This document shows positions 1 to 10,535 of a stretch of 64,000 nt of DNA, piece by piece. The notes beneath the pieces were generated by a model. The model made no database searches, was not told where the DNA came from, and worked only from the letters and a program-made list of their open reading frames with translations. The stretch lies in contig NZ_JACHIM010000002.1 of NCBI RefSeq assembly GCF_014203215.1, positions 1 to 64,000 on the forward strand, in the 5' to 3' direction. The stretch comes from Bartonella callosciuri. GTDB lineage: Bacteria > Pseudomonadota > Alphaproteobacteria > Rhizobiales > Rhizobiaceae. How positions within the stretch are numbered: the stretch's first letter is position 1; every line of letters starts with the position of its first letter. Position numbers and translations under genes: made by a program.

Positions 1-432
1 AAGGAAGCAGTGAATGGAGGTCAGTTGCATGATTACACTGAGCAGCAGATGAAAGTTGTTCTTGATGATGCGAAGAAATATACGGATGAACGTATAAAGG
101 ATATTACGATTGGTGCCATTGATGATGCTGTTTCCCGTGCTAAGGACTACACGGATATGAAGTTTGAAGCATTAAATTATAACATTGAGGGAGCACGCAA
201 AGAAGCAAGACAAGGGGCAGCTATTGGCTTGGCTGTGTCTAACTTGCGTTATTTTGATACACCAGGAGCTTTGAGTGTTGCCTTTGGTAGCGGCTTATGG
301 CGTAGCCAATCGGCCTTTGCTTTTGGTACTGGTTATACATCTGAAGATGGAAAAATTCGTTCTAACCTGTCTGTAACGAGTGCCGGAGGCCATTGGGGTA
401 TAGGTGGAGGAATTACTCTGAAGCTGAGATAA
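1..432 (+). CDS. Trimeric autotransporter adhesin (YadA/BadA/Vomp type), C-terminal end only
   Basis: Partial gene: the frame is open from base 1, so the head and most of the stalk lie outside the window. The visible ~143 residues begin with a short heptad-like stalk (repeated AKKYTDERI and AKDYTDMKF segments, typical of the neck before the membrane anchor). About 70 residues of YadA-type anchor follow (GAAIGLAVSNLRY, then GALSVAFGSG, SAFAFGTGYTS, WGIGGGITLKLR). Three such chains form a 12-stranded outer-membrane barrel that exports the stalk. In Bartonella this family (BadA, Vomp) mediates adhesion and autoaggregation. The family is clear; which paralogue it is cannot be told from the tail. 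An IalB-family gene starts 3 bases after the stop. Confidence 0.9.
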   Translation, partial: KEAVNGGQLHDYTEQQMKVVLDDAKKYTDERIKDITIGAIDDAVSRAKDYTDMKFEALNYNIEGARKEARQGAAIGLAVSNLRYFDTPGALSVAFGSGLWRSQSAFAFGTGYTSEDGKIRSNLSVTSAGGHWGIGGGITLKLR

Positions 433-434
433 TT

Positions 435-1031
435 ATGCAAAAAACTGATATGATAATAAAAAAGAAAGATATTTTATTATGTATTATGTTCGTCCTTGCC
501 TTAATCGGCAGGGGCGAAAGTTTTGCCAACGATAACGATAATATTTATACGTTGCATCCACCACATTTATCTATTCCTAAGGGAAAACCTGGTGAAACAC
601 GTCGAATTATTACGCAATTTTATAATTGGACTTTGATTTGCGATGAAAAACAAGAACAAAAGCTTAAACAAGGTGTATGTAATGTGACGCAAACCGTTCA
701 TGATCAGGAGGATAATACTATTTTTAGTTGGTCTCTTGTTTCTACAAAAAGTAGTCAAGCGGTAATGCTCCTTCGAACATTGTCAAATGCTGATACAAAT
801 GTTCCTATTCAAATGTTTTTAGAAGGTGTTAAAAAGCCTGTCCTCATTCATTATACACAATGTAATGAAGAGATTTGTTTAGCACAGTTGCCTATAGGAC
901 CAAGTTTTAGTAAACAAATAGAGCAAAAGAAAAAAGTACGCATTTCCTATAAGGTTAAAGACGGAAAGACATTTTCTTTTATTTTGCCATTTGAAGGGTT
1001 GAGTGAAGCAATTTATTCTTTACAGCGCTAG
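435..1031 (+). CDS. IalB-family (invasion-associated locus B) secreted protein
   Basis: About 198 aa. The start is set at the ATG two bases after the adhesin stop; an ATG at 450 is an alternative. Residues ~12-30 form a hydrophobic signal-like segment (ILLCIMFVLALIG) ending near SFA, so export is expected. The mature part has the IalB layout: an FYNWTLICD opening strand, a VCNVTQ motif, and a later pair of cysteines (YTQCNEEICLAQLP). This resembles the true IalB at 12525, whose corresponding motifs are WSINC, VCFMHRQ and TCVPAGC. IalB proteins are small periplasmic or outer-membrane-associated proteins linked to erythrocyte invasion in Bartonella. Its position directly behind the adhesin suggests co-transcription. 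The role of this paralogue is unknown. Confidence 0.75.
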   Translation: MQKTDMIIKKKDILLCIMFVLALIGRGESFANDNDNIYTLHPPHLSIPKGKPGETRRIITQFYNWTLICDEKQEQKLKQGVCNVTQTVHDQEDNTIFSWSLVSTKSSQAVMLLRTLSNADTNVPIQMFLEGVKKPVLIHYTQCNEEICLAQLPIGPSFSKQIEQKKKVRISYKVKDGKTFSFILPFEGLSEAIYSLQR

Positions 1032-1856
1032 ATTATTTAGAGTGTTTTTAACAAAGTTATTATTCTTGTAACTCATTGCGCTGTCTTTTCAGATCTAAGT
1101 ATAAAAAATGCAACAAGGAAGCAATTTCCTCCTTTGTAATCTAAAGCAAATTATTCAAAATGAAGCATATTGTACAAGTGTAAATCACAATAAGATATTT
1201 TAGAAAGTTAAGTGAGAGCTTTTCGACAGGGCTTATAAGGTTAAACACATTAAGATTAACAGTTAAAGTCACTGAGAGCAATCAGCTTTAAAATTATAAT
1301 AAATAAAACTATATGCTTCTATGGAAAAGTAATAAATCTATTTTTGCAAAATTTTTTACGGATTTTGAGAGTGATATTTTTTGATATCAATAACGCCTAA
1401 TTGAAGTCCTGCAGCAGTTTTAATGGTGATGGCATAAAAGCCAGTCATTTTGCAAAGTGCAATTACTATGTTATTGTCATACGAATACAAGGAAAATGAG
1501 GGTTCAAAAAACTTCTCTAGGAATATAAATTTATTTTTTTACAAGAGTTTTTTTTCAAAGATATCCCCCATGTGAATGCTACAATGAGCGGCTAGCAAGT
1601 CATGATAGGTGTAAATGTAAACGATTGATTTGTAGTTTTCGGTCCATAAAGAGAGGGACAATTTTCTAAAAACAATAAAAAATTATTCAGAAACCTGAAT
1701 GATGCTAGTATCAAAAATCATGATGATAGAAAAATAGCTAAGGTTTTCTTGATATTTGTAATTTAATATCGCATTGTGATTTTAGCTTTAGTAATGGGTA
1801 GGGGGACTCTCTCATCTTTGTTTATTTTTGGGAAAACGCTTAAGGAATAAGGAAAA
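1032..1856. other. 825-bp gap with no intact gene
   Basis: AT-rich DNA between the IalB-family gene and the ppx pseudogene, with stops in all frames at short intervals. The one coding-like stretch is on the minus strand at 1356-1538: 60 codons open between stops, with no good start. It is probably a decayed gene end. No tRNA-like or terminator-like structure was noticed. Confidence 0.5.
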
Positions 1857-3169
1857 ATGACTCCGTTAGATTATGGTTCAAAAGAGTCAAAGCAAGGAAG
1901 AGCGTATAATAATAGAACAGAGAAATTATGTGGTCACCGTAGGTGCAATCAAAACAATCATTCTGTATTGTTGCAGACAGAGCCCGCCTCTATTTCTTTT
2001 GATGTAAAGAAACGGCAGCGAAAAAGGCATTATAAACAGAAGCAGGTTTTTGTTCAATCGGAGATGGCTTTTGAATTTCATGGTCGAGCAGTTGTAGGTG
2101 TCGAAAAAACAAAAATTCCTAAACTGTCTTTTTTTTCGCGGTTCTCTCAATTAAAATCTGCGCTTCTTTATGCGGCACTTGATTTGGGAACGAGTAATTG
2201 TCGTCTTCTTATCGCATCTCCGAGCAAACCAGGGTATTTTCGCGTTGTTGATGCTTTTTCACGTATTGTACGATTGGGGGAAAGTTTAGTAAATAATAGC
2301 CTTCTTAATACACCAGCTATGGATCGTGCGATTGAGGCGTTAAAGATTTGTTGTCTAAAATTAAAACAAAGACATATTAGACGTTATTGCTTGGTTGCAA
2401 CAGAAGCTTGACGTTCTGCCAAAAATGGTCGACATTTTATTCAACGTGTTTTGGTTGGGACGGGATTTGAATTGGAAATTGTTGATCGAGAAACAGAAGC
2501 GCGCTTTGCTGTTTCAGGATGTGGTACGCTGGTTGAGCCAACTACTGATGCAATTGTACTTTTTGATATTGGAGGAGGGTCGTCGGAAATTGTTCTTCTT
2601 GATGTTTCAAAAAAGCGTTCTTTACCTTTAACTGAACAGATTACGGCTTGGACTTCTCTCCCTGTTGGTGTTGTCACGCTTGCTGAGCGCTTTGGGGAAG
2701 ACGATATTAGTGTAGAAGACTTTGAAAAAATGAAAAGCTATGTACGGAGTTTTTTAAATAATTTTTCAAGTCGTCATAAGTTGGGGGCTCTAGCTCAGGG
2801 CTCAAAGTTTTATCTTTTGGGAACTTCTGGAACGATTACAACTTTAGCGGGAATGCGCCTTAATTTAGAGCGTTATAATCGAAGGCAAATTGGATGGTAT
2901 CTGGATGAGTGATGCAGACATTACTCTTGTGAAGAAACGCTTATTGTCATAGGACATAAAAAAACGGGTAAATAATCCTTGCATTGGGCGAGAGAGAGCA
3001 GATTTAATTTTAGCCGGTTATGCAATTTTAGACGTTATTCGGGAAGCTTGGCCCAGTCAACGATTAAGAGTTGCTGATCGTGGGTTGAGAGAAGAAATTT
3101 TTGATAGAGTTGATGTTACGTGACGGTGTATGGTGTCGTCATAGAAAAGGAAAAAACTTTAAAGGCTAA
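1857..3169 (+). pseudogene. ppx: Ppx/GppA exopolyphosphatase, inactivated by nonsense and frameshift mutations
   Basis: The reading frame shows the Ppx/GppA actin-like phosphatase fold: AALDLGTSNCRLLIA (phosphate-1 loop), FSRIVRLGES, then VLFDIGGGSSEIVL (phosphate-2), LPVGVVTLAERFG and FYLLGTSGTITTLAG. It is interrupted by a TGA at 2409-2411 where ATEA-stop-RSAKNG reads through in the same frame. A frame change follows near 2900 (IGWYLDE stop versus MSDADITLVKKRLLS in frame 1), then a TAG at 2950-2952 and another frame change near 3107 into a tail ending at the TAA at 3167-3169. The normal enzyme degrades inorganic polyphosphate or pppGpp. Its position before rlmE is the usual rhizobial one, so this is an ancestral gene lost in place. 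Confidence 0.9.
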
Positions 3170-3202
3170 ATAGTTATTAGAATACGGAGACAGTGAATAA
3201 CG

Positions 3203-3931
3203 ATGAAAAAAACGATAAAAACACCGACTGGCGGCTATGGTGGTTCAGGATCGCATGAATTATATCAGCGTGTAAAGAAGAAAGCAGGAACCATTAAAGC
3301 GTCGTCACGGCGATGGTTAGAGAGGCATCTGAATGATCCCTATGTTCATCAGTCGAAAGTAGATGGTTATCGTTCGCGTGCAGCTTATAAATTAATCGAA
3401 ATGAATGAGCGCTATAAATTTCTTAAAAAAGGCCAAAAGGTTATTGATTTAGGAGCAGCGCCGGGAGGATGGTGTCAGGTCGCTGTACGTGTAGTCGGGT
3501 TAAGTGATCAAAAACCTAGTGTGGTTGGTATTGATTATTTGCACGTTAATCCATTACCTGGAGTTGTGATATTAGAAATGGATTTTTTGCAAGCAGATGC
3601 ACCGCAAAAATTGATTGATGCTTTAGGAACGAAGCCGGATGTTGTTCTTTCCGATATGGCTGCACCAACAACGGGGCATCGTCAGACGGATCATTTAAGG
3701 ACGGTCCATTTATGTGAAGTTGCTGCTGATTTTGCCCTTTCAGTTCTCAAGCCTGGAGGGCATTTTTTAGCAAAGGCCTTTCAAGGTGGGGCAGAAAACA
3801 CTCTTCTCACGACATTGAAACAGAATTTTAAAACAATCCATCATGTTAAACCACCTGCAAGTCGATCAGAATCCGTAGAGCTTTATCTTCTTGCACTCAA
3901 ATTTAAGGGAAAAACAGAAGTGCAACCATAG
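3203..3931 (+). CDS. rlmE: 23S rRNA (uridine-2552-2'-O)-methyltransferase RlmE
   Basis: 242 aa, RrmJ/FtsJ family. It methylates the 2'-OH of U2552 in the A-loop of 23S rRNA late in 50S assembly, using SAM. Visible motifs are [16 protein letters not shown] (substrate-side helix with the conserved Lys), [16 protein letters not shown] (SAM motif I), [12 protein letters not shown] (catalytic Asp region) and FLAKAFQGG (catalytic Lys). The basic ~35-residue N-terminal extension before [11 protein letters not shown] is usual in alphaproteobacteria. It starts at an ATG 33 bases after the end of the broken ppx frame and was probably once co-transcribed with it. Confidence 0.95.
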   Translation: MKKTIKTPTGGYGGSGSHELYQRVKKKAGTIKASSRRWLERHLNDPYVHQSKVDGYRSRAAYKLIEMNERYKFLKKGQKVIDLGAAPGGWCQVAVRVVGLSDQKPSVVGIDYLHVNPLPGVVILEMDFLQADAPQKLIDALGTKPDVVLSDMAAPTTGHRQTDHLRTVHLCEVAADFALSVLKPGGHFLAKAFQGGAENTLLTTLKQNFKTIHHVKPPASRSESVELYLLALKFKGKTEVQP

Positions 3932-4078
3932 CTTCTTCTTTAGTCTACTTAACATATTGAATGTATGGATATTTTCAAACAGGCGTCAAAGATATTTTTT
4001 GTTTTTCTCTTGTCATGATGAAAAACTAGTAAAATTGATGTATTACCTATAGAGGTAGAGGGATTGATTCCTCAGTGA

Positions 4079-5101
<1,023 letters not shown>

Positions 5102-5115
5102 CAGGATTGATTAAG

Positions 5116-6255
5116 ATGGCAGTTGGATTACAAAAACTTGCACATTATAAACGGATTGTGATCAAAGTTGGATCTGCGCTTTTGGTTGATCCTCAGACAG
5201 GTTTACGCGCTGAATGGCTTAAAAGTTTAATAAGTGATGTTGCTAAGCTGCGTCAAAGAGGTGTTGAGATTTTATTAGTGTCTTCAGGTGCTATCGCTTT
5301 AGGGAGAACATTGCTACAGCTTCCTAAGGGGGCTTTAAAATTAGAAGAAAGTCAGGCATGTGCTGCTTTAGGGCAAATTGAATTAGCCAAAACATATGGT
5401 GATGCGCTTGCGCAGTATGGATTAAAAACAGGGCAAATTTTGCTCACTCTCTTTGATACGGAAGAGCGTCGACGTTATCTCAATGCACGTGCCACAATTA
5501 ATGTACTTTTGCGTTTTGGAGCGGTACCGGTTATTAATGAAAATGATACTGTGGCAACAAGTGAAATTCGCTATGGTGATAATGATCGTTTAGCCGCGCG
5601 TGTGGCAACGATGATGGGTTCAGATCTTTTAATCCTTTTATCAGATGTTGATGGCCTTTATACGAAGTCTCCCCATCGTGATCTAACAGCTGAATTTATT
5701 CCCTTTATTGCATCAATTACAAGTGATATCGAAAAGATGGCAGATGTGGCTGCCTCAGAGCTTTCCCGTGGAGGCATGAAGACCAAGCTTGATGCCGGAA
5801 AAATAGCAAATTCCGCTGGAACGGCGATGGTTATTACTTCTGGTAAGCGTATGAATCCTCTTGCGGCGATTGATAAGGGAGAACGTGGAAGCTTTTTTGC
5901 TGCCAGTGAAAAACCTGTTAATGCTTGGAAAACTTGGATTTCTGGTCATTTAGATCCATCTGGTATTTTGACGATTGATCAGGGAGCAGTTAAAGCTCTT
6001 GAATCTGGAAAATCTTTATTAGCTGCAGGGGTTGTCGCAGTTGAGGGAAAGTTCCATCGTGGAGATACGGTTGCAATTGTTGATGCAAATGGGGTTGAGA
6101 TTGCTCGTGGACTTGTGAATTATAGCAAAGATGAAGCCGTGCGCATTATGGGGTATAAAAGTGAAGAAGTTGAATCTATCCTTGGGTATGAAGCGCGCTC
6201 TGCTATAGTGCATCGTAATGATATGGTTTTACGTTGCTTGACCGATTCTGCTTAA
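5116..6255 (+). CDS. proB: Glutamate 5-kinase
   Basis: 379 aa from the ATG at 5116 (a TTG at 5107 is in frame but less likely). It phosphorylates glutamate to gamma-glutamyl phosphate, the first step of proline synthesis. The N-terminal amino-acid kinase domain shows [33 protein letters not shown] and [11 protein letters not shown]. The C-terminal ~100 residues form a PUA domain ([18 protein letters not shown]). It sits between obgE and proA in one plus-strand block; the product goes straight to ProA. The enzyme is usually feedback-inhibited by proline. Confidence 0.96.
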   Translation: MAVGLQKLAHYKRIVIKVGSALLVDPQTGLRAEWLKSLISDVAKLRQRGVEILLVSSGAIALGRTLLQLPKGALKLEESQACAALGQIELAKTYGDALAQYGLKTGQILLTLFDTEERRRYLNARATINVLLRFGAVPVINENDTVATSEIRYGDNDRLAARVATMMGSDLLILLSDVDGLYTKSPHRDLTAEFIPFIASITSDIEKMADVAASELSRGGMKTKLDAGKIANSAGTAMVITSGKRMNPLAAIDKGERGSFFAASEKPVNAWKTWISGHLDPSGILTIDQGAVKALESGKSLLAAGVVAVEGKFHRGDTVAIVDANGVEIARGLVNYSKDEAVRIMGYKSEEVESILGYEARSAIVHRNDMVLRCLTDSA

Positions 6256-6303
6256 AAAAGTTATTTTTACCTTGTTTATTGTTTTAACAGAGTGGATGAT
6301 TGT

Positions 6304-7560
6304 ATGGCTTTAAAAGAACAGATGAAAGAGATGGGGCAAAAAGCGCGCCGTGCTGCCGCAATACTGTCTGTTATGTCTTCTGAACAAAAAAACAAAGCAT
6401 TAGAAATGATAGCTTTGAGTCTAGAAGCTCAGTCAGATGAAATTTTACGAGCTAATCATCAGGATTTAGAGAACGCTGTGCATAATAATTTGAAGGTAGC
6501 GATGGTTGATCGGCTTAAGTTAGATGAATTGCGTTTGCGGACAATCATAGACAGTGTCCGCCAAATTGCTTGTTTGCCTGATCCTATTGGACAAGTGATG
6601 AGTGAATGGACACGTCCAAATGGACTTCATATTAGCCGTGTCCGTACACCTCTTGGTGTTATTGGTATCATCTATGAAAGCCGACCAAATGTTACAATTG
6701 ATGCAAGTGCTCTGTGTTTGAAGGCTGGAAATGCTGCAATTTTACGTGGTGGTTCGGATGGTTTTCATTCTGCCCAAGCACTTCATTTTGCGTTGGTGAG
6801 AGGGTTAGAGGAAGCGGGTTTTCCTAAAGATGCCGTTCAAATGGTTGGAACAACAGATCGTAATGCTGTTGGAGAAATGCTTCAAGGGTTGGACGGTATG
6901 ATTGATGTGATTATACCCCGTGGCGGAAAAAATCTTGTTGCGCGCGTTCAGTCTGATGCACGTGTTCCGACTTTCGCGCATTTAGAGGGCCTCTGTCATA
7001 TTTATATTGATCAATCGGCAGATTTAGAGATGGCGCGTGATATTGTTTTAAATGCAAAGCTGCGGCGTACAGGTATATGCGGTGCTGTTGAAACAGTTCT
7101 CATTGACCGTCAAGCATTAAAAAAGTTTTTTCCCGTTTTGACTGCTTTACAGGAAAAGGGGTGTGAAATTCGTGCAACAGAAGATATTGTTTGTCTTATG
7201 TCAGACGCCAAATTAGCCTCTGAAGAGGATTGGTCATATGAATATCTTGATGCAATTCTTTCTGTCAAAACAGTTGAGGGTATTGAGGAAGCTATTGCGC
7301 ACATTCAACGTTATTCATCGGGGCATACGGAATCGATTATTGCTGAGGATATGAAGGTAGTAAAAATATTTTTTAATCGTTTGGATTCGGCTATTTTACT
7401 TCATAATGCATCTACACAATTTGCTGATGGAGGTGAATTTGGTTTTGGAGCGGAAATTGGTATTGCAACAGGAAAAATACATGCGCGTGGTCCTATAGGT
7501 GTTGAACAGCTGACATCATTTCAATATCATGTTAAAGGAAATGGACAGGTTAGGCCTTGA
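6304..7560 (+). CDS. proA: Gamma-glutamyl phosphate reductase
   Basis: 418 aa from the ATG at 6304; GTG at 6292 is an in-frame alternative. It reduces gamma-glutamyl phosphate to glutamate semialdehyde with NADPH. It has the aldehyde-dehydrogenase-superfamily fold: [40 protein letters not shown], and the active-site cysteine in [12 protein letters not shown]. The conserved C-terminal [19 protein letters not shown] is intact. Its stop overlaps the TTG start of nadD, so the two are probably translationally coupled. Confidence 0.96.
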   Translation: MALKEQMKEMGQKARRAAAILSVMSSEQKNKALEMIALSLEAQSDEILRANHQDLENAVHNNLKVAMVDRLKLDELRLRTIIDSVRQIACLPDPIGQVMSEWTRPNGLHISRVRTPLGVIGIIYESRPNVTIDASALCLKAGNAAILRGGSDGFHSAQALHFALVRGLEEAGFPKDAVQMVGTTDRNAVGEMLQGLDGMIDVIIPRGGKNLVARVQSDARVPTFAHLEGLCHIYIDQSADLEMARDIVLNAKLRRTGICGAVETVLIDRQALKKFFPVLTALQEKGCEIRATEDIVCLMSDAKLASEEDWSYEYLDAILSVKTVEGIEEAIAHIQRYSSGHTESIIAEDMKVVKIFFNRLDSAILLHNASTQFADGGEFGFGAEIGIATGKIHARGPIGVEQLTSFQYHVKGNGQVRP

Positions 7561-8183
7561 AAAACCTACTTTTCCCTTGGAAGAATCGCATGCCACATGT
7601 TGAAAGATCGAATGTTGTGGGTCTTTTTGGTGGATCTTTTAACCCACCGCATGGTGGGCACCTTTTTGTTGCAAAAAGTGCAATTCGACGTTTACGTCTT
7701 GATCAATTATGGTGGATGGTAACTCCAGGGAATCCTTTAAAAAACTGTACAGATTTACCATCGTTAGATGAGAGGATACGATTAAGTGCTGAACTCATTG
7801 ATCACCCAAAGATCCGCGTAACGGGTTTTGAGCAAGCGATAGGTAGTAGAGTATCAGTAGATACGATTTCTCATATTCTTACACGTTGCCGAGGAGTTCA
7901 TTTTGTGTGGGTTATGGGTGCAGATAGTTTTGCAACGATTCATCATTGGTATCGGTGGCATGATATCGTATCTATGTTTCCTATTGCAGTTATTGATCGT
8001 CCTTTTGTGCATCTGTCAGCACTCTCTTCTCCTATGGCATACATTTACCGTTCTTTTCGTTTAGATGAGAGAGAAAGTATACGATTACCTTTTATGCAAC
8101 CACCTGCTTGGACTTATTTACATGGACCTTTGTCTTTTCAGTCTTCAACGAATCTTCGTTTAAAGGGGTACGATTTTTATTGA
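7557..8183 (+). CDS. nadD: Nicotinate-nucleotide adenylyltransferase
   Basis: 208 aa from a TTG that overlaps the proA stop; the ATG at 7590 (MPHVERSN) is an alternative that keeps the whole domain. It adenylates nicotinate mononucleotide to deamido-NAD. Nucleotidyltransferase signatures are [15 protein letters not shown] (the HxGH-type motif), [27 protein letters not shown] and a C-terminal FQSSTNLRL, matching the SSTxLR motif. It belongs to the proBA-nadD-rsfS-rlmH block seen in rhizobia. Confidence 0.94.
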   Translation: MKNLLFPWKNRMPHVERSNVVGLFGGSFNPPHGGHLFVAKSAIRRLRLDQLWWMVTPGNPLKNCTDLPSLDERIRLSAELIDHPKIRVTGFEQAIGSRVSVDTISHILTRCRGVHFVWVMGADSFATIHHWYRWHDIVSMFPIAVIDRPFVHLSALSSPMAYIYRSFRLDERESIRLPFMQPPAWTYLHGPLSFQSSTNLRLKGYDFY

Positions 8184-8245
8184 ATATTTTTTAAGATTCT
8201 GCTTCTCTATTTTTATGTTATCAAGCGATCAGAAAGGATATTGGT

Positions 8246-8668
8246 CTGAAAAACGTTTCACAAAAACACTCTTACAATATTGCATCTTCAACAGAAAAAA
8301 AAATCTTTTCTATAGGTAATGGTCTCGAAATTATTCTTAAGAGTTTAGAGGATACAAAAGCAGAAGATATTGTTTCTATTGATATTCAGGGGAGGTCATC
8401 TTTAGCTGATTACATGGTTATAGCTTCAGCGCATTCACAACGTCATGTATCTGCTGTTGCGGATCATTTGTTACGCACTTGGAAAAACAGTGGGTATGGT
8501 CTTGCTAGTGTAGAAGGGCTTGCTGGAGGTGATTGGGTATTGATTGATACCGGCGATATCATCGTGCATCTTTTTCGTCCGGAAACTCGTCTCTTTTACA
8601 ATTTAGAAAAAATGTGGCTTACTTCAGATTTTAAAAATACAAAATCGGTTTTCTTCGGAGATCATTAA
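8246..8668 (+). CDS. rsfS: Ribosomal silencing factor RsfS (DUF143/iojap)
   Basis: RsfS binds uL14 on the 50S subunit and blocks subunit joining in starved cells. The family core is clear: LKSLEDTKAEDIVSIDIQGR, SSLADYMVIAS, QRHVSAVADHLL, VEGLAGGDWVLIDTGDIIVHLF. The first in-frame ATG (8414) lies inside the conserved domain and is too late. The frame is open back to 8195 without an upstream ATG, GTG or TTG. The start given is a CTG at 8246 with AAAGGA about 6 bases before it (ATT at 8240 is another option). The 5' end is therefore uncertain, and initiation must be non-AUG unless the sequence has an error. Confidence 0.85.
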   Translation: MKNVSQKHSYNIASSTEKKIFSIGNGLEIILKSLEDTKAEDIVSIDIQGRSSLADYMVIASAHSQRHVSAVADHLLRTWKNSGYGLASVEGLAGGDWVLIDTGDIIVHLFRPETRLFYNLEKMWLTSDFKNTKSVFFGDH

Positions 8669-8669
8669 C

Positions 8670-9152
8670 ATGCAAATTTCTATTTTTGCTATTGGTCGCA
8701 TGAAGAAGGGAGCAGAGCGCGAATTGGTTGACCATTATTTGGATCGTTTTTCTAAAAATTCTGGAGCTGTAGGGCTTCATTTCAAAAAGTTACAGGAGAT
8801 ATCAGAAAGTCGTGCTCAAACAGCATGTCAGCGGATGAAAGAAGAGGGGAGAAAGCTTATCGAGTTTTTGCCTGAAGTATGCCGATTAATTGTCTTGGAT
8901 GAGCGTGGAAAGTCGATTTCATCACCTGCTTTTGCGGAGAAATTGGGGTCTTATCGTGATGAAGGTGTCCGTGATCTGATAATTGCTTTAGGAGGGCCTG
9001 ATGGGCATAATGAACAGATAAGAAATCGTGCCGATTTTCTTTTGTCTTTTGGTTTTATGACGTGGCCACATCAAATTGCACGTATCTTGCTTACAGAACA
9101 GCTTTATCGGGTTGTAACAATTGCAAGTAATCATCCTTATCACCGTGTTTAA
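8670..9152 (+). CDS. rlmH: 23S rRNA (pseudouridine-1915-N3)-methyltransferase RlmH
   Basis: 160 aa, the usual length. This SPOUT-class dimeric enzyme methylates N3 of pseudouridine 1915 in helix 69 of assembled ribosomes. Signatures are the opening MQISIFAIGRMKKG, CRLIVLDERGKSISS, LIIALGGPDGH (the knotted SAM-binding loop) and the C-terminal LLTEQLYRVVTIASNHPYH. The start ATG is one base after the rsfS stop, and pairing with rsfS is widespread in bacteria. Confidence 0.96.
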   Translation: MQISIFAIGRMKKGAERELVDHYLDRFSKNSGAVGLHFKKLQEISESRAQTACQRMKEEGRKLIEFLPEVCRLIVLDERGKSISSPAFAEKLGSYRDEGVRDLIIALGGPDGHNEQIRNRADFLLSFGFMTWPHQIARILLTEQLYRVVTIASNHPYHRV

Positions 9153-9248
9153 CATTTTTGTGTAGTTTTTTACACTTATTTACGCATTTATTAATATTGT
9201 TTTAGGTGGCACCATTTAAAGCATCTCTAGTTTATGCGATGAGGCTTA

Positions 9249-10535
9249 ATGGTTGGGCAAATGAAAAAACTTCTTCATAGAAAAATGGAATGTTTGTATG
9301 AAGAATGCGTTATATTTGTCGTGCTATTGTTTTTGAGTGTAGGGTTTTGCTTTTCTATATCGCATGCTGAAGATACAGTAAGTAGTGTAGAAGCAGCACA
9401 GAAAGCGTTGGGAGAAATTCGCCAAAATATCTCACTCTCGCGTGAGCGGGTTGCTTTTCTTACGCGCCAAATTGAACGTTTAAAAAAAGATCAACGTGTT
9501 TTAAGTGATGCGCTTATAAAAGCTGCTGAAGCAGAACGTGCGATAACAAATGATATTGCTGAAAGAGAAAAAAAACTAAAGAAAATGATCGAAAAGCGGG
9601 CACAAATTCATGAAATTTTAAAAAATCGCCGCGCTGAATTTACTGAAGTTCTTGCCATTTTAGAACGTATGGGGTTTAATCCACCTCCTGCTCTTATGGT
9701 GCAGCCTGAGGATGTGTTAGCTTCTATACGGAGTTCTGTTTTATTAGGAGCTGTTGTCCCTCAAATGCAGGAGAAAACACAAACTTTAACGGAGAGTCTC
9801 AAGGTGTTAACCAATTTGAGTAATTCCATTGCTACCGAATATGCAGCACTAAAAACTAAAATGCAAAATCAAGCAGAGCAGAGAAAACGTTTAGAGCTTT
9901 TATTAGATGAAAAAGCCAAATTACAAAAAAATTCTGAAGAAGAGCTTACAGAACAAAAACAAAAAAGCCTTGTTCTTGCTAAAAAAGCGCAGTCTTTGGA
10001 AGAATTGATTTTAGAGCTTGACCATCAATCAAAATTTAGTTCTGATGCATCAAAACAGGTACGGAAAAATTTACAATTGTTAGAGCAGTCTAATTTTGAA
10101 AGCCAAAAAGGCTCTTTACTTTTTCCTGTTTTGGGAAAAAGAGTTAAGCATGCTCATAATAGTTCGCAGATAACACGCTTTGGTGAAATGATTGAAACAG
10201 AATCAGCAGCTGTTGTTATATCACCCTCTGATGCTCTTGTTGCTTTTGCTGGACCATTTCGTTCTTATGGACAGCTAATTATTCTCAATGTCGGAAATGG
10301 TTATCATATCGTTCTCATTGGAATATCGAAAATAAACGTAAAGCAAGGACAATTTGTTCTTGCCGGTGAGCCTCTTGGTATGATGGGGAAGCAGTTTATT
10401 GCGAACAGTTTTGCATTGGATATAGGAAAAAGTGCTCCAATGCTTTACATTGAGTTTAGAAAGCAGGGGAAGCCTGTGAATCCAACTCCTTGGTGGCGGA
10501 CTGAAAAAACGAGAAGGAACCAAAATGATTCGTAA
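9249..10535 (+). CDS. envC: Murein hydrolase activator EnvC family (coiled coil plus LytM/M23 domain)
   Basis: 428 aa. A hydrophobic export segment lies at ~20-40 (VIFVVLLFLSVGFCFS, then a probable cleavage near SHA). About 240 residues of Lys/Glu/Gln-rich coiled coil follow. The C-terminal M23-type domain has FAGPFRSYGQLIILNVGNGYHIVLIG and GEPLGMMGKQ. The metal-binding histidines of active M23 peptidases are not evident, as in EnvC, which activates amidases rather than cutting peptidoglycan. It acts in the periplasm during cell separation. The 3' end overlaps ctpA by 11 bases; the envC-ctpA pair is standard in rhizobia. Confidence 0.88.
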   Translation: MVGQMKKLLHRKMECLYEECVIFVVLLFLSVGFCFSISHAEDTVSSVEAAQKALGEIRQNISLSRERVAFLTRQIERLKKDQRVLSDALIKAAEAERAITNDIAEREKKLKKMIEKRAQIHEILKNRRAEFTEVLAILERMGFNPPPALMVQPEDVLASIRSSVLLGAVVPQMQEKTQTLTESLKVLTNLSNSIATEYAALKTKMQNQAEQRKRLELLLDEKAKLQKNSEEELTEQKQKSLVLAKKAQSLEELILELDHQSKFSSDASKQVRKNLQLLEQSNFESQKGSLLFPVLGKRVKHAHNSSQITRFGEMIETESAAVVISPSDALVAFAGPFRSYGQLIILNVGNGYHIVLIGISKINVKQGQFVLAGEPLGMMGKQFIANSFALDIGKSAPMLYIEFRKQGKPVNPTPWWRTEKTRRNQNDS

